A DNA stretch of 64,000 bases from Gymnopus androsaceus JB14 (taxonomy: Eukaryota; Basidiomycota; Agaricomycetes; Agaricales; Omphalotaceae). Where the stretch lies: NCBI GenBank assembly GCA_009733575.1, contig ML769498.1, forward strand, positions 109,078 to 173,077, written 5' to 3'. Below, one piece after another: positions 22,040 to 32,714 of the stretch. Numbering within the stretch: position 1 is the first letter of the stretch; each line of letters starts with the position of its first letter. A program made the translations under genes and the position numbers. The notes beneath the pieces were generated by a model. It did not search any database. It saw nothing but the letters and a program-made list of their open reading frames with translations, and was not told where the DNA came from.

Positions 22040-23314
22040 ATGGCGCGTCCTACACTGTTAACTCTGCCTGATGGCGCGAGTCTGGCCTACGAACTGTTAG
22101 GCTCCATGTGGCTAGGCCATCGTGAGCCGATTGTCTTGATTGGCGGGGTAAGTTCTCTACGAGGCGACTGGGACCGTCTTGCAAAACCGCTGGCTCAAAC
22201 GCGTCCCGGTACGTGCTGCAGGGACCCACCTTGATAGTTTTGTCGAAATCTTGAGCTGATCGGCTCCTAGTGTTGATCTATGATCATAGGTATATATCTG
22301 ATTGTCTACAAGTCACTGGCGACCCCAGTCTGAGCGTTTGGACAGAGGAATCGGTGACTCTTCGTATTCAACACCGGCAAGTGATGATGAAATCACTGTC
22401 GAGCTTATGGCTCGTGATTTGCTCTTCCTCCTCCAATCTTTGAAGTTTACGGAGGTTGCACTCTGTGGTTTTTCTATGGGAGGTCAGTTGCTCACTAACT
22501 CAATCATCGGAGGACTGCAGAGTCTCATAATGAGTAGGAACTGTCACGCAGCAGCTTCTGCTCCTCCCGTATCTTCCCTCCAACCCAGTAGCTTTGCCAT
22601 TCAAAATCACACACGTTCTTCTAACGGGCACCTTCCACATTATGTGGGAAGAGAAAGGATATGGGATCAAACTGGATACGACGCCCGTAACAAAATGGCC
22701 TCTGACCGATGAAGAGAAAAAGACTCGTGCAAGACCCGCGCTGGAAGGGACCTTTGATCCAGTATGGGTGGCCGATCCTGCGAACCAAGAACGTTTGAAC
22801 TGGTGGCTAGATCGTCAGATTATCGGAAGGTGTGTTTACTGCTCGTACCCAAGCGAACATCATATAACCAGTGGTAATTTCATCAGACCCCTTCGCACCA
22901 TTAGTAAGTGAAATAGATCTTCCGTTTATTTTGTTACCGACTAATACAATCACAATGTAGTAAAGCAAAGTCGAGCGGTAAGGATATGCATACACGAACT
23001 ATCGAGGGATACTTGACAGAGTATCATAGGTCACTCGGAGTCGTATGAAACTCTCCGGGTACGAACAGATACCCCCGACCACACAGTTTCTGATAATCCA
23101 CGGAGAAAAAGACTCCATAGTACCATTTTCCAGCGGGAAGAAACTCCTCCAGGTAATTCCACAAGCCAGGTTTGTGCAAACAGGCTCTCAGCCAGGCGAG
23201 GTTCCAAATCTCGCTTTTGGTCATCATTGGTGGGAATACTTCGACATAGAAGTATGGCTGAATGTTGTAGAGACCTTCCTGTCACAGGAAAATCAGCTAC
23301 ATGGTCGCTTGTAA
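22040..23314 (+). CDS. alpha/beta hydrolase, tandem copy 2
   Basis: Paralog of the gene at 20457, reading intact. The start is taken at MARPTLLTLPDGASLAYELL (ATG 22040), which matches the paralog N-terminus; an upstream in-frame ATG near 21953 is less likely. Motifs: IVLIGGVSSLRGDW, IYDHRGIGDSS, nucleophile elbow CGFSMGG, FDPVWVADPANQERLNWW, acid loop FLIIHGEKDSIVPFS and catalytic His in AFGHHWWEYF. Introns include 22209-22269, 22290-22337, 22482-22539 and several small ones near 22830-23035. The acceptor ATCATAG at 23030 joins KQSRA to VTRSRMKLS. Substrate unknown. The tandem arrangement suggests a local duplication with later divergence. Confidence 0.8.
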
Positions 23315-23331
23315 AAACTGTATACCCACAG

Positions 23332-25228
23332 TTACATTGTAGTCAGTGGCCTCATGAAATCAACTTGGATCCAGGGTGCAGCGATTTCCTTGCCTAATGG
23401 CCTCCAGTTTATTTCTTGCCATCGTTCAACATCCCGCTCGTTTAAATTGGGAAATAAAACAAGGTCCTTTGGTGACCGAGTAGCGAAATGGAGAACAATT
23501 TCATCTTTTTCGCCTTGAAACTTCTGTATAACTTGTGGCCAGAACCACCTCGTTCGCGGTAGGAGCCAGATTTCACTGCCGTTATCAGGACTCTGAATGC
23601 TTTCCTCGATTTCGGGGGGTAAAGCCGCGAGATTAATGGTGACAAGAAAACGATTGTCATAGAGAATTTCCAATGGCGAAGTATCGCCAGAAGAGAGTTT
23701 CGAACATATCCTGGGCGTTATATTGACACGAAGGGGGTTCTTGAGGCCTAGATTACTAGGAGGATTTTGGCGGGAAGCGAGCCAGCCAAAACTCTCCTTG
23801 TTCTGAAGATCTCTATCCACGAAACGAAATTTGTCCCCTTGAATAGCAACGGGGTTCCAAGCTACGCCTCCGCCTGCGCAGAACGGTGGTATTGTAGCAT
23901 CGCCACTCCATAACTTGTCTATGATCTGGGAGACACTACTCGAGCGACGCTTGACTTGAGCAGCAAGTGAGCCCCAAGGGTGAAAGGACGCGTAACGGAG
24001 GATACGCAAGACGACGGCTCTCTGTATTTTGGGATTTTCGATTGATGCGAGAGTTTGGTGGGTGATTAGATACGTTCCCGCAGGAGAACGAAGAGGGTTC
24101 CGAGAGAGAATCAAGTCCACTATGAAATATATGATTAAGGTCAGGAGGACATAATTCGCAAAGTAACACACCCTCGTCGTCAATATCATTCGCTTGAAGA
24201 GCTAGCGTTTTCACTGCAGAATAGATTGGTCCTACCCCAGCAGAAAGATTTATATCAAGGTCCAGGTCTTTGAGTTTTTTCTGAAGGATGGATAGCGTTG
24301 AGTAGGTGCTTATCCGACTAGTGGAAAGAAGATTTGAGATCTCAAACACGTATACAGCGAGCAGAATAAATACCTCGGTTTGCTTTCCGTCATTCGTGAG
24401 CCAATGCCGAAGTGCGTTTCGAAGAGTAAGCTCTGGCTGAAAATTCGTTTCATCGGTGACATACGATAGCTTGTTTTCTTCGCAAGTGGCCAACAACCTG
24501 TCCTTCGATAATGCAAGTATGAGAATATGCATATTATAACGTTCGTTCATGCGCACCTTGGGAAAATTCAAAAGTGGACGCACTATCCATCTCCGCATTC
24601 CTTCGAAATCCATAGGACCTCCAGCACCAAAGTAGCCAAAACTCATGCCCCATCGCCTACAAGGTTTCATGCCAGCAGCTCCATCTGCTCGTGGATCCCT
24701 TCATAATCCGTATCAGCGAAGTTTCGACTTGATCATCTGCATGATGTCCCAATGCCAAAATAGTCGCGTCCGTTCTGGACAAGCCATCGAATAAGACACG
24801 GTACCTCGCGTCTCGAGCGCTTTCCTCGACTGATCCTTTCGAGGGAAGTTCTGGAAAATTATCTCTTGACCATGGAACTTTCAAGGTGTGATGTTCGACG
24901 CCGATAGATTTTGCGCTCGTTGCGCAACGCTGAGCCATATCCTCGGACGCGGCTTGCAAACCATGATTGACGTGCAATGATACGACACGACGTGGCAAGT
25001 TTGGAATATGAGAATTTTCGGAAAGGTAGCGATGGATGAGAAACAATAGAGAAGTTGAATCAGGACCTCCAGAATTGCCGATGGCTTATTGAAGTGTTAG
25101 TAACGTCTGGAATGAAATACAAACAAAGTAGTACCTATAGTATCAGGCCACGGTGCAAGAGGCTTGCAGAGACGAAACGCTTTGATAAATTCATCTCGAG
25201 ATATTGGCCGAACACGAAGAAGATTCAT
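23332..25228 (-). CDS. tRNA(Ile)-lysidine synthase, probably mitochondrial (apparent frameshift)
   Basis: N-type ATP pyrophosphatase of the TilS/MesJ family, which converts C34 of the CAU-anticodon tRNA(Ile) to lysidine. Start ATG at 25228 (MNLLRVRPISRDEF). PP-loop GNSGGPDSTSLLFL, then VVSLHVNHGLQ, SVEESARDARYRVLFD, ALGHHADDQVETSLIRI and the long KPCRRWGMSFGYFG segment. The central part has KLSYVTDETNFQPELTLRNALR, typical of TilS. The C-terminal half (about 280 residues) is poorly conserved. The frame slips by one base near 24687-24692, where deleting one base gives ADGAAGMKPCRR. Introns near 25080-25135, 24500-24560, 24310-24372 and 24126-24175 join the pieces. The N-terminal basic segment fits a mitochondrial location (inference). 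Part of its first exon is duplicated at 27458-27560. Confidence 0.8.
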
Positions 25229-25312
25229 GGACAGGCGCTCAACAAGCGCCCAGATTTAAGCAGGTTTTTTCTCAAGTTCACCACGCTGACAGTAATTCCT
25301 ATCTATACAAAT

Positions 25313-26355
25313 TTATTGTACAAGACAACACCGTGGTTCGAAAGATCTCTGTCGCTCCCTGGAAATTGGAGCGAGATGTCCTGGAGTAGCATCTACTATC
25401 TCCTCCTGCTGCATATCCTCTTTAACACGCTCAATAACCCATCCACAACGCTCCCAATTCTTCCTCCATGCCTCTGGGAGCCTCTTTCCCTGCTCAATTA
25501 CCCATTCGTGTTTAATTTCGCCTTCTACAGCGAGTCTTACGACTTTCACTCGCCCAGATAAAGCTCCGCTGAAGCAGAGCGTTTCCATATGTCCAACTAA
25601 GCCATTTGCAGCGTCCTCCACAGCTTCGACGGGCACCGTACAAAGTCTCCCATCGTAAGGATTCATGAATATCTGTTCCAGCACCCGTAACATTCACAGA
25701 CAAAGTGTCTATGACCCACATACTCCCTCCAGTTCTGGCAAGCTCTGCATCTTCCAGGCTACTTTGCGGGCCTAATGGTCCAACCAACAAGAATCTGGCT
25801 AGCATGGCAAACAAAGTTGACGGCACGAATGCGAGTCCTCCATTAGCGAACCAACGAAATTCCCCCTCTGTTTGTACTTTGAACGAAACGTGCAAATTCT
25901 GGCATTTCGAGTTTGTATTCATCGGCTCTCTGTTGGTAACCTCCACGCTACTCCCACTTCTATCAATTATTGGATATGCGTATAGAGGAAATACAATCCA
26001 TGTCGGCCATATCTCTGCCGAGCGATAGATTATCTGTAGGTCCTCAGCCTCCTCCTCCGGGAACGGTATTCCAACAGCTGCCAGCTCGAGCTCAAAGGAC
26101 ACCGCGCCACCGTGTCTTTCGATGCTCTCAAGAACTTCGCTGCATGCTTTTCGGCAGGAATACATCAAACCGAAGCAAGATCCTCTACTGGGCGGGAGTC
26201 GCCACGGCACGCCGTGTGATCTGTCGTACGGCCATTTTTTTCCTTCTTTTATGAAGGGACGCGGAGTAATGGACTGAGGAGGAGTTGCGATGGTGATGAT
26301 GAGCAAGGCATCATAGATCTGGTCGCGGATTTCGCGAGCTAGATAGAAGGAACAT
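25313..26355 (-). pseudogene. CaaX-ending tandem gene, copy 1 (frame-broken)
   Basis: Unrecognised family; see the intact copy at 27634. Shares REIRDQIYDALL, CFGLMYSCRKACSEVLESIE, WPTWIVFPLYAYP, NLHVSFKVQTEG, and the end FEPRCCLVQ. Compared with its sisters it has one extra base near 25672, inside the segment before FMNPYDGRLC, so the first 240 residues and the C-terminal 126 are in different frames. Its first bases (ATG near 26355) are also out of frame with REIRDQIY, as in copy 3. Either a pseudogene or, since similar shifts occur in conserved genes here, an assembly indel. Confidence 0.7.
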
Positions 26356-26603
26356 GGTGGTGAATGATAGAAGGAGGAAAGAACAATATGACACAGTATT
26401 CGCTACTTATAATCACTTCGAAATGTTCGAATTGACTCGCGATACAAAATGCGCTTGATTTGCTACCGGAGGGATGTCATTGAGCGGTTTAAGCCGTATA
26501 ACACTCACCTCTAGAAGAAAGGGCGTTTTTCACTCATTTATGGTGATTGGTTATTTTTTGTTTTCATGCTCAACCTGCGGAATTGCAAGCATTGATTGTT
26601 GCA
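26356..26603. other. upstream flank of CaaX copy 1
   Basis: Resembles the flanks upstream of copies 2 and 3 (shared GTGAGTGTTATACGGCTTAA-like and CATTTATGGTGATT-like segments). So the duplicated unit includes the promoter. A short ATG-led ORF encoding MSEKRPF lies here and at copy 3 and could be a first exon, but the phase does not fit. Confidence 0.45.
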
Positions 26604-27340
26604 GCAAGCTAAGCGCTCAGGAACGCCAAGCTCCACGTGCTGTTTCAGTCGCGTTGTTGCTGACTCATATTTGCTCTCAGCTTCAAGTTCCATATATGTC
26701 GATATTTATTATCGGTGACCGTCCTGCTTTTTTCGCGATACATGAATCAATACAGAGTCAAGAGACGATACTAGGCATTATACCATAGAATCTTGGTAAT
26801 TTAAATTCGTTTATTCTACGAATTTTCAAGCAACTTATTATCATTTAGGAGCATGGCGGCGATTTCGTGGACGACTCACGACGGTGCAGACATAGTCTTG
26901 TTCAATTCCGCTCAGCTCTCGTATGAGTCAAGGAAGAGTTTCAGAATGCCTACACTGCACACAAAGATCCGAACCTGAGAGGGATTTTTGTTAGAGAAAT
27001 GTCTTTTGTCGACGAATGCATCGAACAAGGCAAACTTGTCCTGGAATTCCGCACCAAACAGGCCAATGCCTGGGTTTCCTCCTGAAAAGCGGTATGCTGC
27101 TCGTTTCTTCCGTACTTTCATTCTTTTTCTCAAGTCCAACTGTAGAAGGACACCGTTCACTTTAGAGGATGAAACTTATCTCTGAAAACGGTGGACGTCT
27201 AGGACACGGTCTTTACAAACAATTACTGTCTCATGTATATGATTTCCACGTCTTTCTGACTGTACATTAAATAGTCGCGCAGGCGAGTGTGTCGATGGGT
27301 TGGGAATGGAATGGAACAAGAGATAGTACTGCTCAATCAG
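26604..27340 (+). pseudogene. inverted partial Rap1 pseudogene
   Basis: Corresponds to the 5' part of the Rap1-like gene at 30525-32574 but on the opposite strand. Matching pieces: MSIFIIGDRPAFFAIHES, EFQNAYTAHKDPNLR, REMSFVDECIEQG, SNCRRTPFTLEDET and finally WEWNGTR-like remains of the Myb motif. The intron sequences are kept, so it is a genomic copy. It is broken by stop codons, frame shifts and a deletion of about 40 bases near 27182. It ends close to the start of the acidic region; the rest of the gene is absent. Confidence 0.82.
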
Positions 27341-27457
27341 GACCTTGTGAGTATAGACGGAAAACGAAACGAAACTTCCGCCTTATCTATATAGACAATG
27401 ATATCTGGTAGATAATACGCTGAAGTTTCGTTTATCAGTTTATGACTTCGGTGACTT

Positions 27458-27560
27458 GTGCAGAGACGAAACACTTTGATAAACATTTTGAGATATTGGC
27501 CAAGATTCATGCACCTGACAGGCGTTCATCAAGCACCCTGATCTGGTTTTTTTCAAGTTC
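27458..27560 (-). pseudogene. fragment of the tRNA-lysidine synthase first exon
   Basis: About 100 bases match 25158-25262 (same orientation), including GCAGAGACGAAACRCTTTGA, GAGATATTGGCC and GGCGYTCAWCAAGC. That source covers the N-terminal exon of the lysidine synthase gene. The copy lies between the Rap1 fragment and CaaX copy 2 and cannot encode a product. It marks the duplication boundary. Confidence 0.65.
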
Positions 27561-27633
27561 CGGTGCGTACACTTTCCTTCAATGTGGACTGCCACAAGAT
27601 TCTGAAAATATACTAATTCCTATCTATACAAAT

Positions 27634-28677
27634 TTATTGTACAAGGCAACACCGTGGTTCGAAAGATCTCTGTTGCTCCCTGGAAATTGGAGCAGGATGT
27701 CCTGGATTAGCATCCACTATCTCCTCCTGCTGCGTATTTGCTTTAGCATGCTCAATAACCCATCCCCAAGCCCCCCAGTCCTTCTTATATGCCTCCAGAA
27801 GCCTCCTCCCCTGCTCTATCACCCATTCATGTTTAATTTCGCCTTCCACAGCGAGTCTAACGACTCTTACTCGTCCAGATAAGGCTCCGCTGAAGCAGAG
27901 TGTTTCCATATGTCCAATCAAGCCATTTGCAGCGTCCTCTACAGCTTCATTGGGTACCGTACAAAGTCTTCCATCATAAGGATTCATGAATCTTGTTCCA
28001 GCGCCCATAACGTTCACAGACAAGGTGTCTATGTCCCACATACTCCCTCTAGTTCTGGCAAGCTCTGAAACCTTCACGGTACTTTGTGGACCCAATGGTC
28101 CAACCAGCAAGAATTTGGCTAGCATAGCAAACAAAGTTGCTGGCACATATTCAAGTCCGGCGTTGATGGGCCAACGAAATTGCCCCAAGGTTTGTACCTT
28201 GAATGAAACGTGCAAATTCTGGCATTTCGAGTTTGCAGCCATCAGCTCTCTGCTGGTGGCATCCACGCTGCGCCCACTTGTATTGATTGCTGGATACGCA
28301 CATAGAGGAAATACAATCCACGTAGGCCATATCTCCTCTGAAGGGTAGAATGACTGTAGGTCCTCCTCCGATTCCTCTTCACCTCGATACGGTATTCCAA
28401 CAGCTGCTAGCTCAAGTTCGAAGAATACGCCACCGTATCTTTCGATGGATTCGACAACTTCGCTGCATACTCGTCGGCAGGAATACATGAGGCCAAAGCA
28501 GGAGCCTCTATTGGGAGGGAGTCGCCAGGGCACCCGGACTCGAGATCTGTACGTATACCAGTCTTTTGGATTTATAAGCCGCTGAGGGGTTACTGACTGA
28601 GGGGGATCTGTGATGGTGGTGATGAGCAAGGCATCATAGATCTGGTCGCGGATTTCGCGAGCTAATAAAAGGAACAT
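27634..28677 (-). CDS. unrecognised protein with C-terminal CaaX box, intact copy 2
   Basis: Single uninterrupted frame of 347 residues starting at the ATG at 28677 (MFLLLAREIRDQIYDALL). The N-terminal AREIRDQIYDALL resembles the short LPxEIRxxIY motif seen at the start of many fungal F-box-like proteins. Other conserved points: CFGLMYSCRRVCSEVVESIE, WPTWIVFPLCAYP, NLHVSFKVQT, LFAMLAKFLLVGPLGPQS, DIDTLSVNV, FMNPYDGRLCTVP, VVRLAVEGEIKHEWVIEQG. It ends RCCLVQ: CLVQ is a CaaX motif with Gln, the type normally farnesylated, and Cys at the preceding position may be palmitoylated. So membrane attachment is a reasonable inference. An upstream exon is possible because TTTATTAG precedes CTCGCGAAATC like an acceptor. 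Two frame-broken sisters flank it and a fragment lies at 15480. Function unknown. Confidence 0.7.
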   Translation of the reverse strand: MFLLLAREIRDQIYDALLITTITDPPQSVTPQRLINPKDWYTYRSRVRVPWRLPPNRGSCFGLMYSCRRVCSEVVESIERYGGVFFELELAAVGIPYRGEEESEEDLQSFYPSEEIWPTWIVFPLCAYPAINTSGRSVDATSRELMAANSKCQNLHVSFKVQTLGQFRWPINAGLEYVPATLFAMLAKFLLVGPLGPQSTVKVSELARTRGSMWDIDTLSVNVMGAGTRFMNPYDGRLCTVPNEAVEDAANGLIGHMETLCFSGALSGRVRVVRLAVEGEIKHEWVIEQGRRLLEAYKKDWGAWGWVIEHAKANTQQEEIVDANPGHPAPISREQQRSFEPRCCLVQ

Positions 28678-28994
28678 AGGAGATGATATACAGTAAGAAG
28701 GAAAGGACAAAACTTATTGATTCCCGGCGCTTGATTTGGTACAGGAAGAATGGGGGGATGGAAATTGAGCGGTTAAGCCGTATAACACTCACCCTTGGAA
28801 GAATATGTTTTTTTCCTTCATTTATGGTGATTTACTCTTGCTTTTACTCTCATTCAAAATCTCAAGAAGGCGTTGTAAGTGGCAACATGGCCGGCGTCGT
28901 TGGGTGGAAAGCTTTGCAGTTCACTCAATTTCAAGTTCAAGTGGGCTACCACGAGAAAATTGAAAAAATACTGACAGTAGTCCTCTATACAGAT

Positions 28995-30049
28995 TCATTG
29001 TACCAGGCAACACCGTGATTCGAAAGATCTCTGTTGTTCCCTGGAAACTGGAGCGGGATCTCCTGGATTACCATTCACTTGGCTTATAACCATCTCCTCC
29101 TGTTGCCTATCTTCTCTAACACGCTCTGTAACCCATCCACAAGCCTCCCATTCCTTCCTACATGCCTCTGGAAGCCTCTTTCCCTGCTCGATTACCCATT
29201 CGTGTTTAATTTCGCCTTCCACAGCGAGTCTTACGACTCTCACTCGCCCAGACAGAGCTCCGCTGAAGCAGAGTGTTTCCATATGTCCGACCAAGCCATT
29301 TGCAGCGTCCTCTACAGCTTCGACGGGCACCGTACAAAGTCTCCCATCGTAAGGATTCATGAATACCGCTCCAGCACCCGTAACATTCACAGACAAAGTG
29401 TCTATATCCCACATACTACCTCCAGTTCTGGCAAGCTCTGCATCTTTCAGGCTACTTTGCGGGCCTAATGGTCCAACCAGCAAGAATCTGGCTAGCATGG
29501 CAAACAAAGTTGACGGCACGAATGCGAGTCCCCCAGTAGCGAACCAACGCAATCCCCCCTCTGTTTGTACTTTGAACGAAACGTGCAAATTCTGGCATTT
29601 CGAGTTTGTATTCATCGGCTCCGATCTGTTGGCGACCCCCACACTGCTCGTATCGATTGTTGGATACGCGCATAGAGGAAATACAATCCATGTCGGCCAT
29701 ATCTCTGCCGAGCGATAGATTATCTGTAGGTCCTCAGCCTCCTCCTCCTCCGGGAACGGTATTCCAACAGCTGCCAGCTCGAGCTCAAAGGACACCGCGC
29801 CATCGTGTCTTTTGATACTCTCAAGAACTTCGCTGCATGCTTGTCGGCAGGAATACATCAAACCGAAGCAAGATCCTCTACTGGGCGGAAGTCTCCACGG
29901 CACGCCGTGTGATCTGTCGTAATGCCACTTTTTCCCTTCTTTTATTAATGGGACGCGGAGCTATGGACTGAGGAGGAGTTGCGATGGTGGTGATGAGCAA
30001 GGCGTCATAGATCTGGTCGCGGATTTCGCGAGCTAGATAGAAGGAACAT
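28995..30049 (-). pseudogene. CaaX-ending tandem gene, copy 3 (frame-broken)
   Basis: Nearly the same as copy 1: CFGLMYSCRQACSEVLESI, WPTWIVFPLCAYP, DIDTLSVNVTGAGAVFMNP and the end SRCCLVQ. The frame is open from 29903 to 28995. Relative to copy 1 it carries one extra base near 29942 (ATTAATAAAAG against TTCATAAAAG), which separates the N-terminal segment REIRDQIYDALL from the rest. The first codons share the same out-of-frame 5' end as copy 1. It keeps the CaaX terminus. It could be functional if the indel is an assembly error. Confidence 0.68.
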
Positions 30050-30524
30050 AGTAGATAGAAGGAGGAAAGAACAATATGACACAGTATTACTTATAATCAT
30101 TTCGAATTGATTCGCGAGCGCTTGATTTGCTATCGGAGGGGTGACATTGAGCGGTTTAAGTTGTATATTACAGTATAACACTCGCCCTCGGAGGAATGGG
30201 CGTTTTTCGCTCATTTAGTGGTAATTGATTTTTGTTTTCATGCTCATTAGAAATGTCAAGAAGGCATTGTAAATGGCAACATACCGGAGTCATTGGATAG
30301 CTTTGCAGGAGTGGTATGTTGTTCTTCTGTGGTATGTACATAGCGATAAAATATACATGCATCAGTACTATGCTATTCAGTAGCACATATCGATAAGCCC
30401 AAGTATGTGAGCAGCAAATTCGAAAGGAAGGAAGGATCATAGTCATAGGTAGACTGACTGCAGAAATGAGATCATAGGTATGGATATCAATGTGAGTACT
30501 GGAACTTGTTCCTCTTTAGCCGTA
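30050..30524. other. upstream flank of CaaX copy 3 and 3' flank of Rap1
   Basis: About 475 bases with strong similarity in its first half to the upstream flanks of copies 1 and 2. No gene seen. Confidence 0.45.
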
Positions 30525-32574
30525 CTAAGCCTTCACCCCTCCCGCCTGACGAAACGCCTTCGTACCAGGAATAGGCTTGTACGGCACGCGAATGCCTTTC
30601 TGAATCAATTCCTTCTTCTTTACGCTAGCGTGGGTACCAGGAATGGGTATTTCAGCACTGCTGGTTTCCGATACCACTGAAACAGCCCGTATCTTTCGTG
30701 CACGGCCAAGACCACGAACAGGCGTGGCAACCACAGTGGATCCTTTCTGCGCATTTCGTAGGATCTCTCGCGCCTGACGATCGTCCTCAGATTCGTCGAG
30801 GACTTGTTGTTGTTGTTCGCGCCGACGCTTCCGTATTACGAGGTCCGCTTCCTCGGGTTCTTCCACAGATTCTAGATCGTGCTGAGACTCGGATTCAGAG
30901 AAGAGAGGGTTGTGATCGAGGTCTGCCTCTGCTTCGTCCTGGAACTTCTGGTAAAGGCGAAAGTGTATGGGGAGGAGGAGCAGGAGGAGGGTTACGACTT
31001 TGTTCTTCCGGCGGGACGGGGGTACAATAGGGAGGAGCTTCTACAGATGCAGATCTGGAACGAGACCGAGTGTTACGATAGGGTGCAGCAATTTGTGGTG
31101 AAGGGTTGCTCGTGGATGCTCGTGGAGCTTCTAGGGATGCAGATCTGGAACGAGACCGAGTGTTGCGATGGGGTACAACAACTTGTGGCGAAGGGTTGCT
31201 CGTGGATGCTATAGGCTGTCGACGAACACTGGGAGATGGTACAACCTGCTCCATCATTTCCTCCATTGAGAACGGAACTTCTGGGACATCCCCGTCGGCT
31301 TCTGGAATGACTGCAGGTGCACCAGGAGACGCGGAACGATGACCATCTGGCATTTGGCCCTCCCCTTCGTCTGCATCTTGCAGTAAAGGATTTATGTTGA
31401 CTAGAGTTTGAGACGTTCCAGGAACATCCGCGGAAATTGATTTGCGCCGGCGTGCGCCTCGTTTGGGACGAGGCTTGGGACGAGGAGCAGCATCGTGTGA
31501 AGTCGACGCAACTGGATTTCCTTCTTCCTCCTGCTGATTCTCCTTGTCCAACTGGTCATCATCTTCGCGTCCCTCATTATCAACTTCTCGTCCCTTTCCT
31601 TTATTCGAGACAGGCTTCGGCTTCCGTCGAGATGCTTCCAGCAATACTCTCTCTTCTTCTTCGTCTCCCTCCTTATTCCTCTCTTCTTCGTCCTCGTCTT
31701 CTTCCAAAGCTTTGTTGAGACGACGATCTAGGACGATAAGGAGCGTTGGGATCCGGCTCCTGTTCAGCAGCAATCTCAGCAATTTTCGGGTCAAGACGGG
31801 CTTGATTCTTCTTGTAATGCTGGCGCCAGCTTTGAGCAGTATGTCTCTTGGTCCATTCCCAACCGTCCAACACACTCGCCTGCGCGACTATTTAATGTAC
31901 GGTTTGAAAGACGTGGAAATCACATACATGAGACATCAATTGTTTGTAAAGACCGTGTCCTAGACGTCCACCGCTTCCAGCATCAGGAAGCCGACGAGCT
32001 AGATATTCACATAGATGAGTTTCATCCTCTGGAGTAAACGGTGTCCTTCTACAGTTGGACTTGAGAAAATAATGAAAGCACGGAAGAAACAAGCAGCATA
32101 CCGCTTTCCAGGAGGAAACCCAGGCATTGGTTTTTTAGGCGGGTACTCCAGGACCATTTCGCCTTGTTCGATGCATTCTTCGACAAAAGACATTTCTTTA
32201 ATATAAACCTCTCTCAGATTCGGATCCTCGTGTGTAGAGTAGGCAATCTGGAACTCTTCTTGACTCATACGACAGCGAGCGGGATTGAACAAGATTATGT
32301 CTGCACCGTCGTGACTGTCCTTGAACTCGCCGCCATGCTCCTAACAATAATAAGTTGCTGATAATTCGTAAAATAAACGAATTTAAATTACCAGGATTCT
32401 ATCGAATAATGCCCTTACTGTTTCTAGATTTCGTATCGATTCATGCACCGTGAAGAAAGCAGGACGCCCGTCAATGATAAATATCGACATGAAAGTTGAG
32501 AACAGAGTTGGCGCGATTGGAACAGCACGTGGAGCTTGACGCGACGTTCCTGGGCGCTTAGCTTGTTCCTTCAT
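30525..32574 (-). CDS. Rap1-like telomere protein with BRCT and Myb domains (apparent indels)
   Basis: Shelterin-type protein in this family, located at telomeres. Start either MKEQAKRPG (ATG 32574) or MSIFIIDGRPAFFTVHES (ATG 32490), the latter being the usual BRCT start. BRCT-like part: ALFDRILEHGGEF and DGADIILFNP. A 49-base-range intron ending CTGTAG joins PPGKR to RTPFTPEDETHLCEYLARRL, then GGRLGHGLYKQL and, after another intron, ASVLDGWEWTKRHTAQSW: together the Rap1 Myb domain. The middle is acidic and Arg/Ser-rich with a two-unit 30-residue repeat (31034-31213). The C-terminal end reads GTKAFRQAGGVKA. The frame slips by one base near 31728-31735 and again near 30900-30960. A decayed inverted partial copy lies at 26604-27340. 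It diverges from the MFS gene. Confidence 0.78.
31034..31213 (-). repeat. two-unit 90-base coding repeat inside the Rap1-like gene
   Basis: Units 31034-31123 and 31124-31213 encode STSNPSPQ, then RNTRSRSRSAS and EAP, twice. They differ at a handful of bases. In frame, so the repeat has expanded without breaking the protein. Confidence 0.8.
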
Positions 32575-32714
32575 TCTCGCTGCGAACAATTCAATGCGCT
32601 GCGCTTAGCTCAGTCTGTTCGGTGAATTCCAATCTCCTACTGCGCGATCTCATCACAGATCTTTATCACACATGTTCATTGAAAAACTGAGGCTGCAGCT
32701 TACCTTCATCCTTC
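32575..32714. promoter_or_regulatory. shared promoter of Rap1-like and MFS genes
   Basis: 140 bases between divergent starts (longer, about 225, if Rap1 starts at 32490). No specific site recognised. Confidence 0.4.

Noticed and set aside
25970..26254. Plus-strand ORFs across the CaaX array (also at 27986-28348 and 29359-29718)
   Set aside because: They recur at the same place in all copies because they are antisense to the same conserved coding sequence; no domain.
30698..31214. Plus-strand ORFs of about 110 codons
   Set aside because: Antisense to the repeat and acidic region of the Rap1-like gene.
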